From positions 1 to 48,358 of the forward strand of contig JANXUR010000086.1 in assembly GCA_025356095.1 (NCBI GenBank): a DNA stretch of 48,358 nucleotides. The letters are read 5' to 3'. Under the pieces are notes generated by a model. It saw nothing but the letters and a program-made list of their open reading frames with translations, was not told the origin of the DNA and did not search any database. The position numbers and the translations under genes are program-made. The DNA is from Acidobacteriaceae bacterium. Its GTDB lineage: Bacteria > Acidobacteriota > Terriglobia > Terriglobales > Acidobacteriaceae. Below, in pieces: positions 24,980 to 32,857 of the stretch. Positions within the stretch are counted from its first letter, which is position 1. Every line of letters starts with the position of its first letter.

Positions 24980-26539
24980 ATGGCACTGTGGCGAACATGG
25001 CGGCGACTTGTCGAGGGTAGGTTCGCCGTGGTGCGGCAAATTCTTGCCTTTTGCGCCTTGGCAACGCTAAGCGGCATACTCCTGACTTGCGGTGGCGGCT
25101 CGTCGTCGCCCACGCCATCCCCTGCTCCCAGTGCAGCGGTTGCACTTACTTCGGCGGACGTTTCCACTTTGGTCAGCAATGTGGTGCAGTCCGTGAACGC
25201 CCCAATGGTGGTCGCCGTCGCCGATCGCAGCGGAAAAATACTCGCTATATTTCACAATGCCGGGGCCCCGGCCACGGGTATTGGCAACTTCGGTGCCACG
25301 GTAGATAGTAAGGAACTGGCGGCTGCCTTGGCACGCACCGCTGCCTTCTTTAGCAACAGCCAGGCACCGCTTAGTTCGCGTACCGTGCGCTTTATCAGCG
25401 GCATCCATTTCCCCCCCGGCATCGCGAACACCTCCAGCGCTGATCTCTACGGAATCGAAAACACTAACCGGGGATGTGCGCTCGACGCCTCGCTTCCCGG
25501 CCTTGGCCTTTCTCCCTCCACACTTCTGGATGGAATTAGCCCGGGGTTGGGCGTGATTACTGGCAAGGCGAACCTGCTGGATAGCCAGCCTGAAGCGGTG
25601 AACCCGGGCGGCATCCCGTTGTTCAAAGGCGGCGCGCTGGTGGGCGGCGTTGGGGTGGTGAGCGTACGCAGCGATATTGCGGAATTCGCCGCGTTTCAGG
25701 GCGCAACTACCTCTAGCATGTTGCCCTCCGCCTCGCAGTTGCCGCCTCCCGGCATTGTGGTCGTCGGAGGGGTCTCGCTTCCATTTGCCAACCAGACCAC
25801 CCTGCCCGCTGGCGAGACGGCTGGCACCGCTGCCGGTACCTTCGACTTTGGGCCCCTAGTCGGGTCGCTGCCGCCCGAGGGCGCTCTGATACCGGCCAAG
25901 GCAGGGAGCGCGCTCACCCAGAGCGATGTGGCTATGATTATCTCCAACGCGGTGGCAACGGCAAATCTGACTCGTGCGGTGATTCGGCTGCCCCAGGGTT
26001 CCCGCACTAAGATGAGTATCGCGGTCTCCGATCTTGACGGCACCCTGCTGGGCCTGTATCGGATGCCGGATGGAACGGTCTTCAGCCTCGATGTAGCCGC
26101 CTCTAAAGCCCGGAACGTGATCTGGTTCAGCGGACCCGGCTTTGCGGACCTGCCCGGCGTCCCCAACGGCACTGCCGTAAGCAACCGGACGATTAGCTTC
26201 GGTGCCCAGCCGCTTTACCCATCTGGCATTGATGGCTCGCAACCGGGACCGTTCTATCACTTGTTCGTACAGGACGTGCAGCACCCCTGCACCCAAGGAA
26301 GCGGAAACCTCGCCCATCAAAGCGGGATTGTGTTCTTTCCCGGCAGTCTGCCCCTCTACAAGAATGGCGTGCTGGTGGGCGGACTCGGCGTCAGTGGCGA
26401 TGGTGTGGATCAGGATGACTACGTGACTGCCGGAGGGGCAAAAGGCTTCGAAGCGCCATCCGCCATTCGGGCCGATCAGGTGATTGATCAGGACGTCCGC
26501 TTGCCGTACTTAAAATTTCCGCGTAACCCCACGGATTGA
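24980..26539 (+). CDS. Lipoprotein with two HbpS/GlcG-like domains
   Basis: N-terminal lipoprotein signal with lipobox LLTC (C37) and a Ser/Pro linker, then two similar ~200-residue modules. Each starts with 'LTxxDVxxxxxxxxxxx' (about 56 and 308) and ends in 'PLxKxGxLVGGxGV' (about 215-230 and 465-478: LPLYKNGVLVGGLGVSGDGVDQDD). This is the HbpS-like/GlcG (PF03928-type) fold known for haem or small-ligand binding and redox sensing. The domain copies are longer than typical single-domain members. The usual haem ligands cannot be confirmed by eye. ATG 24980 is used; GTG codons at residues 17/18 are alternatives. It is divergent from the barrel gene. A role in haem supply to the neighbouring cytochromes is possible but unproven. 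Confidence 0.78.
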   Translation: MALWRTWRRLVEGRFAVVRQILAFCALATLSGILLTCGGGSSSPTPSPAPSAAVALTSADVSTLVSNVVQSVNAPMVVAVADRSGKILAIFHNAGAPATGIGNFGATVDSKELAAALARTAAFFSNSQAPLSSRTVRFISGIHFPPGIANTSSADLYGIENTNRGCALDASLPGLGLSPSTLLDGISPGLGVITGKANLLDSQPEAVNPGGIPLFKGGALVGGVGVVSVRSDIAEFAAFQGATTSSMLPSASQLPPPGIVVVGGVSLPFANQTTLPAGETAGTAAGTFDFGPLVGSLPPEGALIPAKAGSALTQSDVAMIISNAVATANLTRAVIRLPQGSRTKMSIAVSDLDGTLLGLYRMPDGTVFSLDVAASKARNVIWFSGPGFADLPGVPNGTAVSNRTISFGAQPLYPSGIDGSQPGPFYHLFVQDVQHPCTQGSGNLAHQSGIVFFPGSLPLYKNGVLVGGLGVSGDGVDQDDYVTAGGAKGFEAPSAIRADQVIDQDVRLPYLKFPRNPTD

Positions 26540-26619
26540 ATTCGGCACTGCTATCCTCAAGGCCGCGTCACAAGAGAAAGTCAATACAGATATTTAATCG
26601 GCTTATATATACCTATTAT

Positions 26620-26693
26620 TAGATTTTGTTCTAAACAGTCGTTTTAAATCTATTAGCGTTGCTTTTAGCGATAATCGGTCATAATATACCGAT
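26620..26693 (+). promoter_or_regulatory. hipBA promoter/operator region
   Basis: AT-rich stretch with a 7-bp inverted repeat TAGATTT (26620-26626)/AAATCTA (26646-26652), a TTAGCG direct repeat at 26653 and 26665 (12-bp period), and a perfect palindrome ATCGGT-N8-ACCGAT (26674-26693) touching the hipB ATG. The 8-nt spacer matches the geometry of known HipB operators (half-sites separated by 8 nt). A -10-like CATAAT (26680-26685) lies inside the palindrome, so bound HipB would block RNA polymerase. Confidence 0.7.
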
Positions 26694-27014
26694 ATGGCTG
26701 ATATTGTATTTAAGACTGCGAAGGAACTACAGACTGATCTGGGCCAACGGCTTCGACGCCTCCGACTGGCGCGCAATATCGATCAGAGGACGGTAGCCGG
26801 GAAGGCGGGGATTTCTGAGAAAGCTTTACGCAACCTCGAATCTGGGAATGGATCTACAGTGGAGACTTTGCTTAGGACACTCAAAGCTCTTGGTTACACA
26901 CAAGGCATAGAGATGCTTGCCCCGGAGCCAACCATTGATCCGCTCGCATTGCTGCACAGAGCCAAGCCTCCACAGCGCGTGCGTCGAACCCGAAAGCAGA
27001 AGGTCGGACTGTGA
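26694..27014 (+). CDS. hipB: HipB-type XRE-family antitoxin
   Basis: 106 residues with an N-terminal helix-turn-helix of the Cro/C1 type (about 15-70: LGQRLRRLRLARNIDQRTVAGKAGISEKALRNLESG) and a basic Pro-rich tail (PPQRVRRTRKQK). It represses its own operon and neutralises HipA. ATG 26694 directly abuts the palindrome and has no Shine-Dalgarno site, which suggests a leaderless transcript. The stop overlaps the hipA GTG by 4 nt. The tail is longer than in minimal HipB proteins and could contact HipA. Local base composition is clearly more AT-rich than flanking genes. Confidence 0.9.
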   Translation: MADIVFKTAKELQTDLGQRLRRLRLARNIDQRTVAGKAGISEKALRNLESGNGSTVETLLRTLKALGYTQGIEMLAPEPTIDPLALLHRAKPPQRVRRTRKQKVGL

Positions 27015-28303
27015 AAGATGTCCACGTCATTGAAGTTCTTATGTGGGGAAAGAGGGTGGGTGCAGTGGCACTCGATCCGAAACTCGGCTTTTATGCTTTT
27101 GCGTATGAGCCAACATGGCAACGCGCCGCAATTGAGCTAGCGCCGCTCACTTTGCCTATTAGCAATCGCAGCGGCCCTTTTATTTTCCCAAATCTCCCTA
27201 TTCCCACATTTCATCGCCTGCCTGGAATGCTGGCTGATGCGCTGCCCGACGCATTTGGCAATGCTCTGATTGATGCATGGATGGCACAGCACGGGATGGA
27301 AAAGAGTGCTGTGACTCCGCTTGACCGCCTAGCCTACATGGGTAGGCGAGGAATGGGCGCGCTGGAGTTCAAGCCAGCGCGGGGCTCCCATAAAGAAAGT
27401 GCTGCACCCCTTGAGATGAAGTCGCTCGTGGAGGAAGCACGCAAGCTGCTTGAAGGTGATCTCTCGCACGACGCGCAGGCCCAGGCTGCACTTGCCAATA
27501 TCATCCATGTGGGTACGTCCGCTGGCGGCGCGCGCGCTAAGGCGGTCATCGCGTGGAATCCTAAAACGAATGTCATCCGTAGCGGTCAGTTCGATGCTGC
27601 CGAAGGTTTTGAGCATTGGCTTTTGAAATTCGATGGGGTCGGCAACGACGTCGAACTGGGCACGGGGGCTGATTACGGCAGGATTGAGTACGCATATTAT
27701 CTCTTGACCAAGCGGGCAGGGGTCATTATGCACGAATGTCGTTTGCTTGAGGAGAATGGGCGAGCTCACTTCATGACCCGCCGCTTTGATCGCGACCTAG
27801 TGGACGGTCAAACAATCAAGCATCATGTGCAGACGCTTTGTGCGATGGATCATCTGGACTTCAAACAACGAGGCACTCACGCGTACGCCCAATTGTTTAA
27901 CGTAGTCGCGCGACTCGATTTAGGGGATGCAGCCTTGGAGCAAGTATTTCGCCGAATGGCATTCAATGTCATGGCGCGTAATTGCGACGACCACACCAAG
28001 AATTTTTCGTTCCTTATGAAGCAAGGAGGTAGTTGGGAGCTCGCACCAGCCTATGACGTGACCCATGCCTACAATCCAAAAGGCGAATGGACTTACCAAC
28101 ACCTGATGAGCGTGAATGGAAAGTTCAAAGACATTGATCGTGGGGACCTTCTGAAAGAAGCAGAACGTTTCGGAGTAGCGAGACCTGACAAGCTGCTAAA
28201 AGAAGTTCATACCGCGCTAAAAAGCTGGCCAGAACTCGGCAAGGAAGCGGGCCTCAGCACCTCGGCGTCCACTCGAGTAGCTGCTGATTTCCGTTTGATG
28301 TAA
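27011..28303 (+). CDS. hipA: HipA-type Ser/Thr kinase toxin
   Basis: 430 residues, normal for HipA. The N-subdomain-1-like part (about 5-105) is followed by the kinase: glycine-rich ATP loop GTSAGGARAK (168-177), which contains the usual autophosphorylation-site Ser region, K206 (WLLKFD), catalytic NCDDHTKN (324-331, D326), and metal-binding D349 (APAYDV). Known HipA kinases phosphorylate glutamyl-tRNA synthetase or related targets and cause growth arrest; the target here is unknown. GTG 27011 overlaps the hipB stop. All kinase motifs look intact, so it is probably active. It lies at the distal end of the suspected tRNA-Ser island. Confidence 0.92.
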   Translation: MKDVHVIEVLMWGKRVGAVALDPKLGFYAFAYEPTWQRAAIELAPLTLPISNRSGPFIFPNLPIPTFHRLPGMLADALPDAFGNALIDAWMAQHGMEKSAVTPLDRLAYMGRRGMGALEFKPARGSHKESAAPLEMKSLVEEARKLLEGDLSHDAQAQAALANIIHVGTSAGGARAKAVIAWNPKTNVIRSGQFDAAEGFEHWLLKFDGVGNDVELGTGADYGRIEYAYYLLTKRAGVIMHECRLLEENGRAHFMTRRFDRDLVDGQTIKHHVQTLCAMDHLDFKQRGTHAYAQLFNVVARLDLGDAALEQVFRRMAFNVMARNCDDHTKNFSFLMKQGGSWELAPAYDVTHAYNPKGEWTYQHLMSVNGKFKDIDRGDLLKEAERFGVARPDKLLKEVHTALKSWPELGKEAGLSTSASTRVAADFRLM

Positions 28304-28405
28304 AGGCGTGCAACCAGTCCGCAATCACTTCGTGGGGTCTTGCTAGTTCTTCGCTGTATCTATGGGTCGTCCGTGCCCATTAAGTTGTTGCTCGTACCTT
28401 TTTGA

Positions 28406-28430
28406 CGTGTTTTCCAATCCCACTCTCCCC
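28406..28430 (+). other. Degenerate copy of the tRNA-Ser 3' end (att-like site)
   Basis: Ungapped alignment of 28406-28430 with tRNA positions 2426-2450 gives 21 identities in 25, including the 12-nt run AATCCCACTCTC. The match covers the T-arm and acceptor 3' strand, the part normally duplicated when an element integrates into a tRNA gene. It lies 103 nt after hipA. The rest of 28304-28590 holds no gene I can support. Confidence 0.6.
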
Positions 28431-28590
28431 ATGCTTTGGCACCGCAAAAGTCAGCACCAGTGATGCCTTTGGGTATCTTACTCCCGCGCATATCAGAAAC
28501 TTGTTCTGGAAGACTCCATTGTTGTGTCTTACCAGCCGTGCAACATTTCGCGGCGTGACGCGATCCGGCACAGACTGGAGAACACTTGCT

Positions 28591-30081
28591 ATGAAAACAC
28601 AGGCCCGTACACGGATTACCGCGGCAAACATTTTGACCGCGCTCTTTATGCTGCTCGCCTTGGTCGGCTTCTCAACCGCCGCACAGGCGCAAACCGTAAC
28701 CATCTCCGGCGACCTTTACAACTTTCAGGCGGTCAACAACACGGGTGCTCCCGTGCATGGCTTTGAACTGCAAATTGAAGGTGCTCTGGCGGGTGATATT
28801 TACTACTCGGATGTGAACGGGCGTTACGGCGCGCCCTCCATCGTTCCCTACGCCACTGGCGTCTATGTTCGCTGGGAGAGCACGTATAACAGCGCCACCG
28901 GCCAATACGACGAAAGCACTCCAGTGGGCACCACCACAAGTTTCTCTTGGCAGGACTGTTATCCCGGTGGAACGGGTTACGCGACCTCGGGCTGCGAAAG
29001 CTTCGGCCAGTCCACCTTCCCAATCGGAACCCGCGTCTTGACGACAACTGGCCGCTGGATGCAGGACGACCCGGCGAACCCGGGGCACTTAATCGGCATT
29101 GATCCGCCCGCGGCGGTTCCCTTCCCGTCGTGGACTACACCCTCCGGGACATCGCCGACCGCGACCGTGGAAGTAGAGGCACCCGAGCCGCCGGAGACGC
29201 CTGAGACTTACGGCGACGCGCAGTGGATCAAAACCTACACCAACACACTAACCAATTCACTGGTGGAAACCGATCTGTACGCCACCAATACTTCGGTGGT
29301 ACCGGAAAGTGCCAGTCAGATCGAAGTGGCGTGGGACATCATTCAGGCCTCGCCCGTCAGCAACGGCAACGGCGGCACGAATCGCGGCAAGAAAAGCAAC
29401 TCCGCCACGTTAAAAGTAGACACTCGTTCGGTAGTCAAGCGCTATGAACTGTACCAGTACACTGGCGTGTATGACGCGGTGACCCACCAAGTAGTATGCG
29501 CTGACACCACCTGTACCACACCGGGAGCGGGCGAACTGGGGTCATTCCTCAGCGGCCAGGATGTTGCATCCAACGTTCTTGCCGATTCGCTCACGGTGAC
29601 GAAGACGGGCAGCGGCAGCGGCACGGTGACCGGCGCAGCAGGTGCTATCAGTTGCGGCAGCAAGTGCTCGGTCTTTCTGAACGCAGGGTCGTTGCAGACC
29701 TTGACCGCAGCACCCGCGTCGGGCAAGTTCTTTACGGGATGGGGCGGAGCCTGCTCTGGCAAGAGCCTAACCTGCACCGCAACCGTGAACGGACAGACCA
29801 CGGTCACGGCCACCTTCCAGAGCCAGCACACCCTCACGGTTTCCAAGAGCAACTCTGCGAACGGCACCGTGACGGCGACCCCGGCTGGGAACGACAAGAC
29901 CATCAACTGCGGCAAAACCTGCTCCGCCAAATTCACCGACGGAACAGTGGTAACGCTGACCGCCACGCCGAATGCTGGCAAAACCTTCACCAACTGGACC
30001 AATGGCTGCACCGGAACCGCGAAGACCTGCACCCTTACCATCTCCAAGGATGTGACCGCGCAGGCCAACTTCGGCAAATAG
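28591..30081 (+). CDS. Secreted protein with two C-terminal bacterial repeat (InlB B-repeat-like) domains
   Basis: Start ATG 28591 is chosen because it gives a clean signal peptide (ILTALFMLLALVGFSTAAQAQ); the frame is open from 28402. After a ~330-residue N-terminal region of unknown function (SGDLYNFQAVNNTGAPVHGFELQIEG...), two ~75-residue repeats occur at the C-terminus: LTVTKTGSGSGTVTG...TATFQS and LTVSKSNSANGTVTA...TAQANFGK. Each has a Cys pair (ISCGSKCS / INCGKTCS) and a second pair before GKSLTC/AKTCTL. These are divergent InlB-B/Flg_new-type repeats found in bacterial surface proteins. A strong terminator follows 40 nt after the stop. Confidence 0.82.
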   Translation: MKTQARTRITAANILTALFMLLALVGFSTAAQAQTVTISGDLYNFQAVNNTGAPVHGFELQIEGALAGDIYYSDVNGRYGAPSIVPYATGVYVRWESTYNSATGQYDESTPVGTTTSFSWQDCYPGGTGYATSGCESFGQSTFPIGTRVLTTTGRWMQDDPANPGHLIGIDPPAAVPFPSWTTPSGTSPTATVEVEAPEPPETPETYGDAQWIKTYTNTLTNSLVETDLYATNTSVVPESASQIEVAWDIIQASPVSNGNGGTNRGKKSNSATLKVDTRSVVKRYELYQYTGVYDAVTHQVVCADTTCTTPGAGELGSFLSGQDVASNVLADSLTVTKTGSGSGTVTGAAGAISCGSKCSVFLNAGSLQTLTAAPASGKFFTGWGGACSGKSLTCTATVNGQTTVTATFQSQHTLTVSKSNSANGTVTATPAGNDKTINCGKTCSAKFTDGTVVTLTATPNAGKTFTNWTNGCTGTAKTCTLTISKDVTAQANFGK

Positions 30082-30121
30082 GCACGGCGGCAAACTGCCG
30101 TCGCAGGTGCAGCACAAAAGA

Positions 30122-30154
30122 CCCCATCCGGTGAACTGCCGGATGGGGCCTTTC
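30122..30154 (+). terminator. Rho-independent terminator
   Basis: Perfect 10-bp stem CCCCATCCGG (30122-30131) / CCGGATGGGG (30139-30148) with a 7-nt loop, preceded by AAAAGA and followed by CCTTTCGTT. It ends the repeat-protein transcript. Confidence 0.88.
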
Positions 30155-30162
30155 GTTGGTCT

Positions 30163-30228
30163 GAGCACCTAGTGAGCACCCAGCAAGCACCCAGCAAGTG
30201 CCCCGCAAGTGCCCCGCGAGCGCATGCC
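30163..30228. repeat. Decaying 11-bp tandem repeat, six units
   Basis: Units GAGCACCTAGT, GAGCACCCAGC, AAGCACCCAGC, AAGTGCCCCGC, AAGTGCCCCGC and GAGCGCATGCC run end to end between the terminator and the TPR-CHAT start codon. The 11-bp period is close to one helical turn, so repeated protein-binding sites on one face of the DNA are conceivable. Confidence 0.7.
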
Positions 30229-30256
30229 TGCGCTGCGGATATACTGCAAATGACCC

Positions 30257-32857
30257 GTGAGACTGCTGATCATTTTCGCCATCTTCCTCGTATCCGCGAC
30301 GCAGTTCGCACGCGGCGAGCCGTCAAACTCAACCTCGTCCCGGCTAAGCGAAGAAGTCATCCGCGAGCGCGCACTCGCTCATCGCGGCGCCACGCAAGAG
30401 GCTGCGCAACTTCTGCAAGGGCTGATTCCAAAGCTGCGCAGCAGCGGAGATGCCATCAACCTGAGCCGCGCACTCAACGACCTGAGCTTGCTGCAGAGCG
30501 GTGACGGCAACTACACCGAAGCAATCCGGAACGCGCGCGAAGCAGCAGCACTCAGCCAAAAGCTTGGTGACAAAGACGGGGAGTCGCGAGCGCTCGACAA
30601 TCTTGGCGTGGCACAGCTATTTCTGGCAGATTACCCTGCCGCGCAAAACAGCTTTGCCTCCGAGCTTGTGCTGGTTCGAGCACTCAAAGATGCGCAAGCG
30701 GAAGTGCAGGCCGCGAACAATCTGGGCAGCGCATACTTTTATCAGGGAAACTACACGCAGGCTCTCGCTGAGTACGAGGGGGCGAGTGCCGTTCTGGATG
30801 CGTCTACACCGCAGCCATGGGTCAGCGACTGGCGGCAGATAAGTGACGTGAACATCGCGACGCTGTATCAGCGGCTGAGCCGCTTTGATAGGGCGCTGCA
30901 AATTTACCGGAAGGTACAAACCTCAAACCAGAAGATGAGCGCAGCCGACCGGGCACAACTCTTCTCCAATCTCGGCGCGCTCTACCGGCATCTTGGGGAT
31001 TCCTACAAAGCACTTGAGAGTTATCACAGAGCGCTCCAATTGCTGCGGCAGCGCAACCCAGCGGACGAAGCGCTTGGCGTACTCCTAAATATTGGTACTT
31101 TGTATGCGCTCGATCGCGGCGACCTAACACAAGCATCTGCGGCGTTCCGCAAAGTGCTTACACTTGCTGCCCCGGCGGGCAACCGGGCTGCGGCGGGCCA
31201 GGCACACTTGTATCTAGGAGAGATCGCGTTGCGTCAGCGACGTCCCGACGAGGCGTCCGCAGAATTCGGCGCGGTGGCCGCTTCTGCGGAGAAGCTTGGC
31301 ATTGGCGAAGACCGCTGGCAGGCGCAATATGGCTTGGGCCGGGCGGCGGCACTTCGGGGTGACTCTGCAGCAGCCGAGCGTCACTTTCGCGCCGCTATCA
31401 TCAGCATCGAGTCTTTGAGGAGCCAGATACATCTGGCCGCGCTCAAGGCGGAATTTCTGGCCGAGAAACGTGATGTGTACGACGCGCTCATTCGCCTACT
31501 GCTCGAAAGAAATGATATTCCGGGAGTCTTTGAGTACCTGGAGCGGAGCCGGGCGCGCACTTTTCAAGACCGGCTGCAGTCTGAGCGAAGGGCTTCGCCT
31601 CCAGCGGGCGCGCCTCTGACGCTCGCGCAAACTCAGCGCCACCTCGCGGAGGGGGTGCTGCTGGTCGAGTTTTGGACGACTGGGGACCAAGCTGCCGTCC
31701 TCTGGGCGACCCGGGGCGACCAAGACGTGACGTACTGGAAAATCTCTACAGCGGATCAGGCTGCACTCAGTGCATTCCTCGCCGGCCTGCCGGGCAGCCT
31801 CGATCAGACCTGGCGACAGTCCATGGCTCGACTGCAAATCCTCCCGCAGAAAGTATTGGAATCGCTGCGCCAAAAGAACGTGAAGCACCTGATCATCGTG
31901 CCTGATGGTGCCTTTAGTTTGGTTCCGATGGAACTGGTGCCGCTGGATTCCGGCGAGCTGCTGATTGAACGTTACGACGTCAGTTACCTACCCTCCGCAG
32001 CGCTTCTTCTGCGGCCGTCCGCTGCGGTGAGCGCTTGGCACGTTGGCTTTCCGTGGCAGCAGCAACTCGCGGCCTTCGGTGCACCCGCGCTGGGATCAAC
32101 CCCCGCCCGCAGTGAAGCGCAGGTTGGAGTAATGGGAGAAGCCCTACCGCTCCTCCCCGGCTCTGAAAGAGAGATCTTTGGTATCGCGCACCTCATCGCG
32201 GGTAAGGCAAAGACTTATCTGGGCAACCGCGACCTCCGCGCTACTTTTCTGAGCGGTGCTGCCAACGCCGCGCCGCTGCTGCACGTCAGCACCCATGGCT
32301 TTGCGGACGCGAGCAATCCAGAACGGACACGTTTGCTGTTTTCGCCAGCAGGTAGCACCGTCACTGCCGACTATGTGTTTCTACGAGAACTGGAAGCCCT
32401 CGACTTACGCCTTGTGGATATGGCTACGCTATCCGCCTGCGACACTGAGAAAGGACAACTGATTCGAGGGGAAGGAACCCAAGCCTTCAGTCGCGCATTG
32501 CTGTCAGCAGGTGCGCGCACGTCGGTGACAACGTTGTGGCGCATTGGCGATGCCGCGTCAGCGGAGTTCATGAAGCAGTTTTATTATTACTTGCTGGTCA
32601 AGCGGCAGAGCAAAGCCGAAGCGCTGCGCTCGGCGAAGCTTAGACTCTTGCATTCGCAGACCGCACTCGCCAACCCACAAGACTGGGCGGCGTTCGTGTT
32701 GAGCGGCGACGGGCAGAACGCGACCCCTGCGTTTCTGCCGTGGTTTGCCGTGATCTTGCTACCGGGGGCACTCGTATTGGCACTTGCTGCCGCCGCGTGG
32801 GCCTTGGCAACTCTATGGCGTCAGCAACGGATCCACCGGCGTAATCGTCTTGGCTGA
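30257..32857 (+). CDS. Exported TPR-CHAT (caspase-like) protein with C-terminal membrane helix
   Basis: 866 residues from GTG 30257: signal peptide (about 1-20), TPR repeats from about 35 to 390 (for example ALDNLGVAQLFLADYPAAQNSF, AANNLGSAYFYQGNYTQAL), linker, CHAT domain about 540-815, and a C-terminal membrane helix about 827-850 followed by a basic tail. The caspase-like dyad is present: H680 (LLHVSTHGFAD) and C728 (TLSACDTEKGQ). CHAT proteases are known effectors, but secreted or membrane-tethered TPR-CHAT proteins like this are common in Acidobacteria and Cyanobacteria without assigned function. The last 45 nt overlap the convergent IPT-domain gene. Confidence 0.88.
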   Translation: MRLLIIFAIFLVSATQFARGEPSNSTSSRLSEEVIRERALAHRGATQEAAQLLQGLIPKLRSSGDAINLSRALNDLSLLQSGDGNYTEAIRNAREAAALSQKLGDKDGESRALDNLGVAQLFLADYPAAQNSFASELVLVRALKDAQAEVQAANNLGSAYFYQGNYTQALAEYEGASAVLDASTPQPWVSDWRQISDVNIATLYQRLSRFDRALQIYRKVQTSNQKMSAADRAQLFSNLGALYRHLGDSYKALESYHRALQLLRQRNPADEALGVLLNIGTLYALDRGDLTQASAAFRKVLTLAAPAGNRAAAGQAHLYLGEIALRQRRPDEASAEFGAVAASAEKLGIGEDRWQAQYGLGRAAALRGDSAAAERHFRAAIISIESLRSQIHLAALKAEFLAEKRDVYDALIRLLLERNDIPGVFEYLERSRARTFQDRLQSERRASPPAGAPLTLAQTQRHLAEGVLLVEFWTTGDQAAVLWATRGDQDVTYWKISTADQAALSAFLAGLPGSLDQTWRQSMARLQILPQKVLESLRQKNVKHLIIVPDGAFSLVPMELVPLDSGELLIERYDVSYLPSAALLLRPSAAVSAWHVGFPWQQQLAAFGAPALGSTPARSEAQVGVMGEALPLLPGSEREIFGIAHLIAGKAKTYLGNRDLRATFLSGAANAAPLLHVSTHGFADASNPERTRLLFSPAGSTVTADYVFLRELEALDLRLVDMATLSACDTEKGQLIRGEGTQAFSRALLSAGARTSVTTLWRIGDAASAEFMKQFYYYLLVKRQSKAEALRSAKLRLLHSQTALANPQDWAAFVLSGDGQNATPAFLPWFAVILLPGALVLALAAAAWALATLWRQQRIHRRNRLG

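Noticed and set aside
30121-30240. CRISPR array suggested by short repeats near 30.2 kb
   Set aside because: Units are 11 bp with no spacers and degrade progressively; there are no cas genes. I saw no CRISPR array anywhere in the window.
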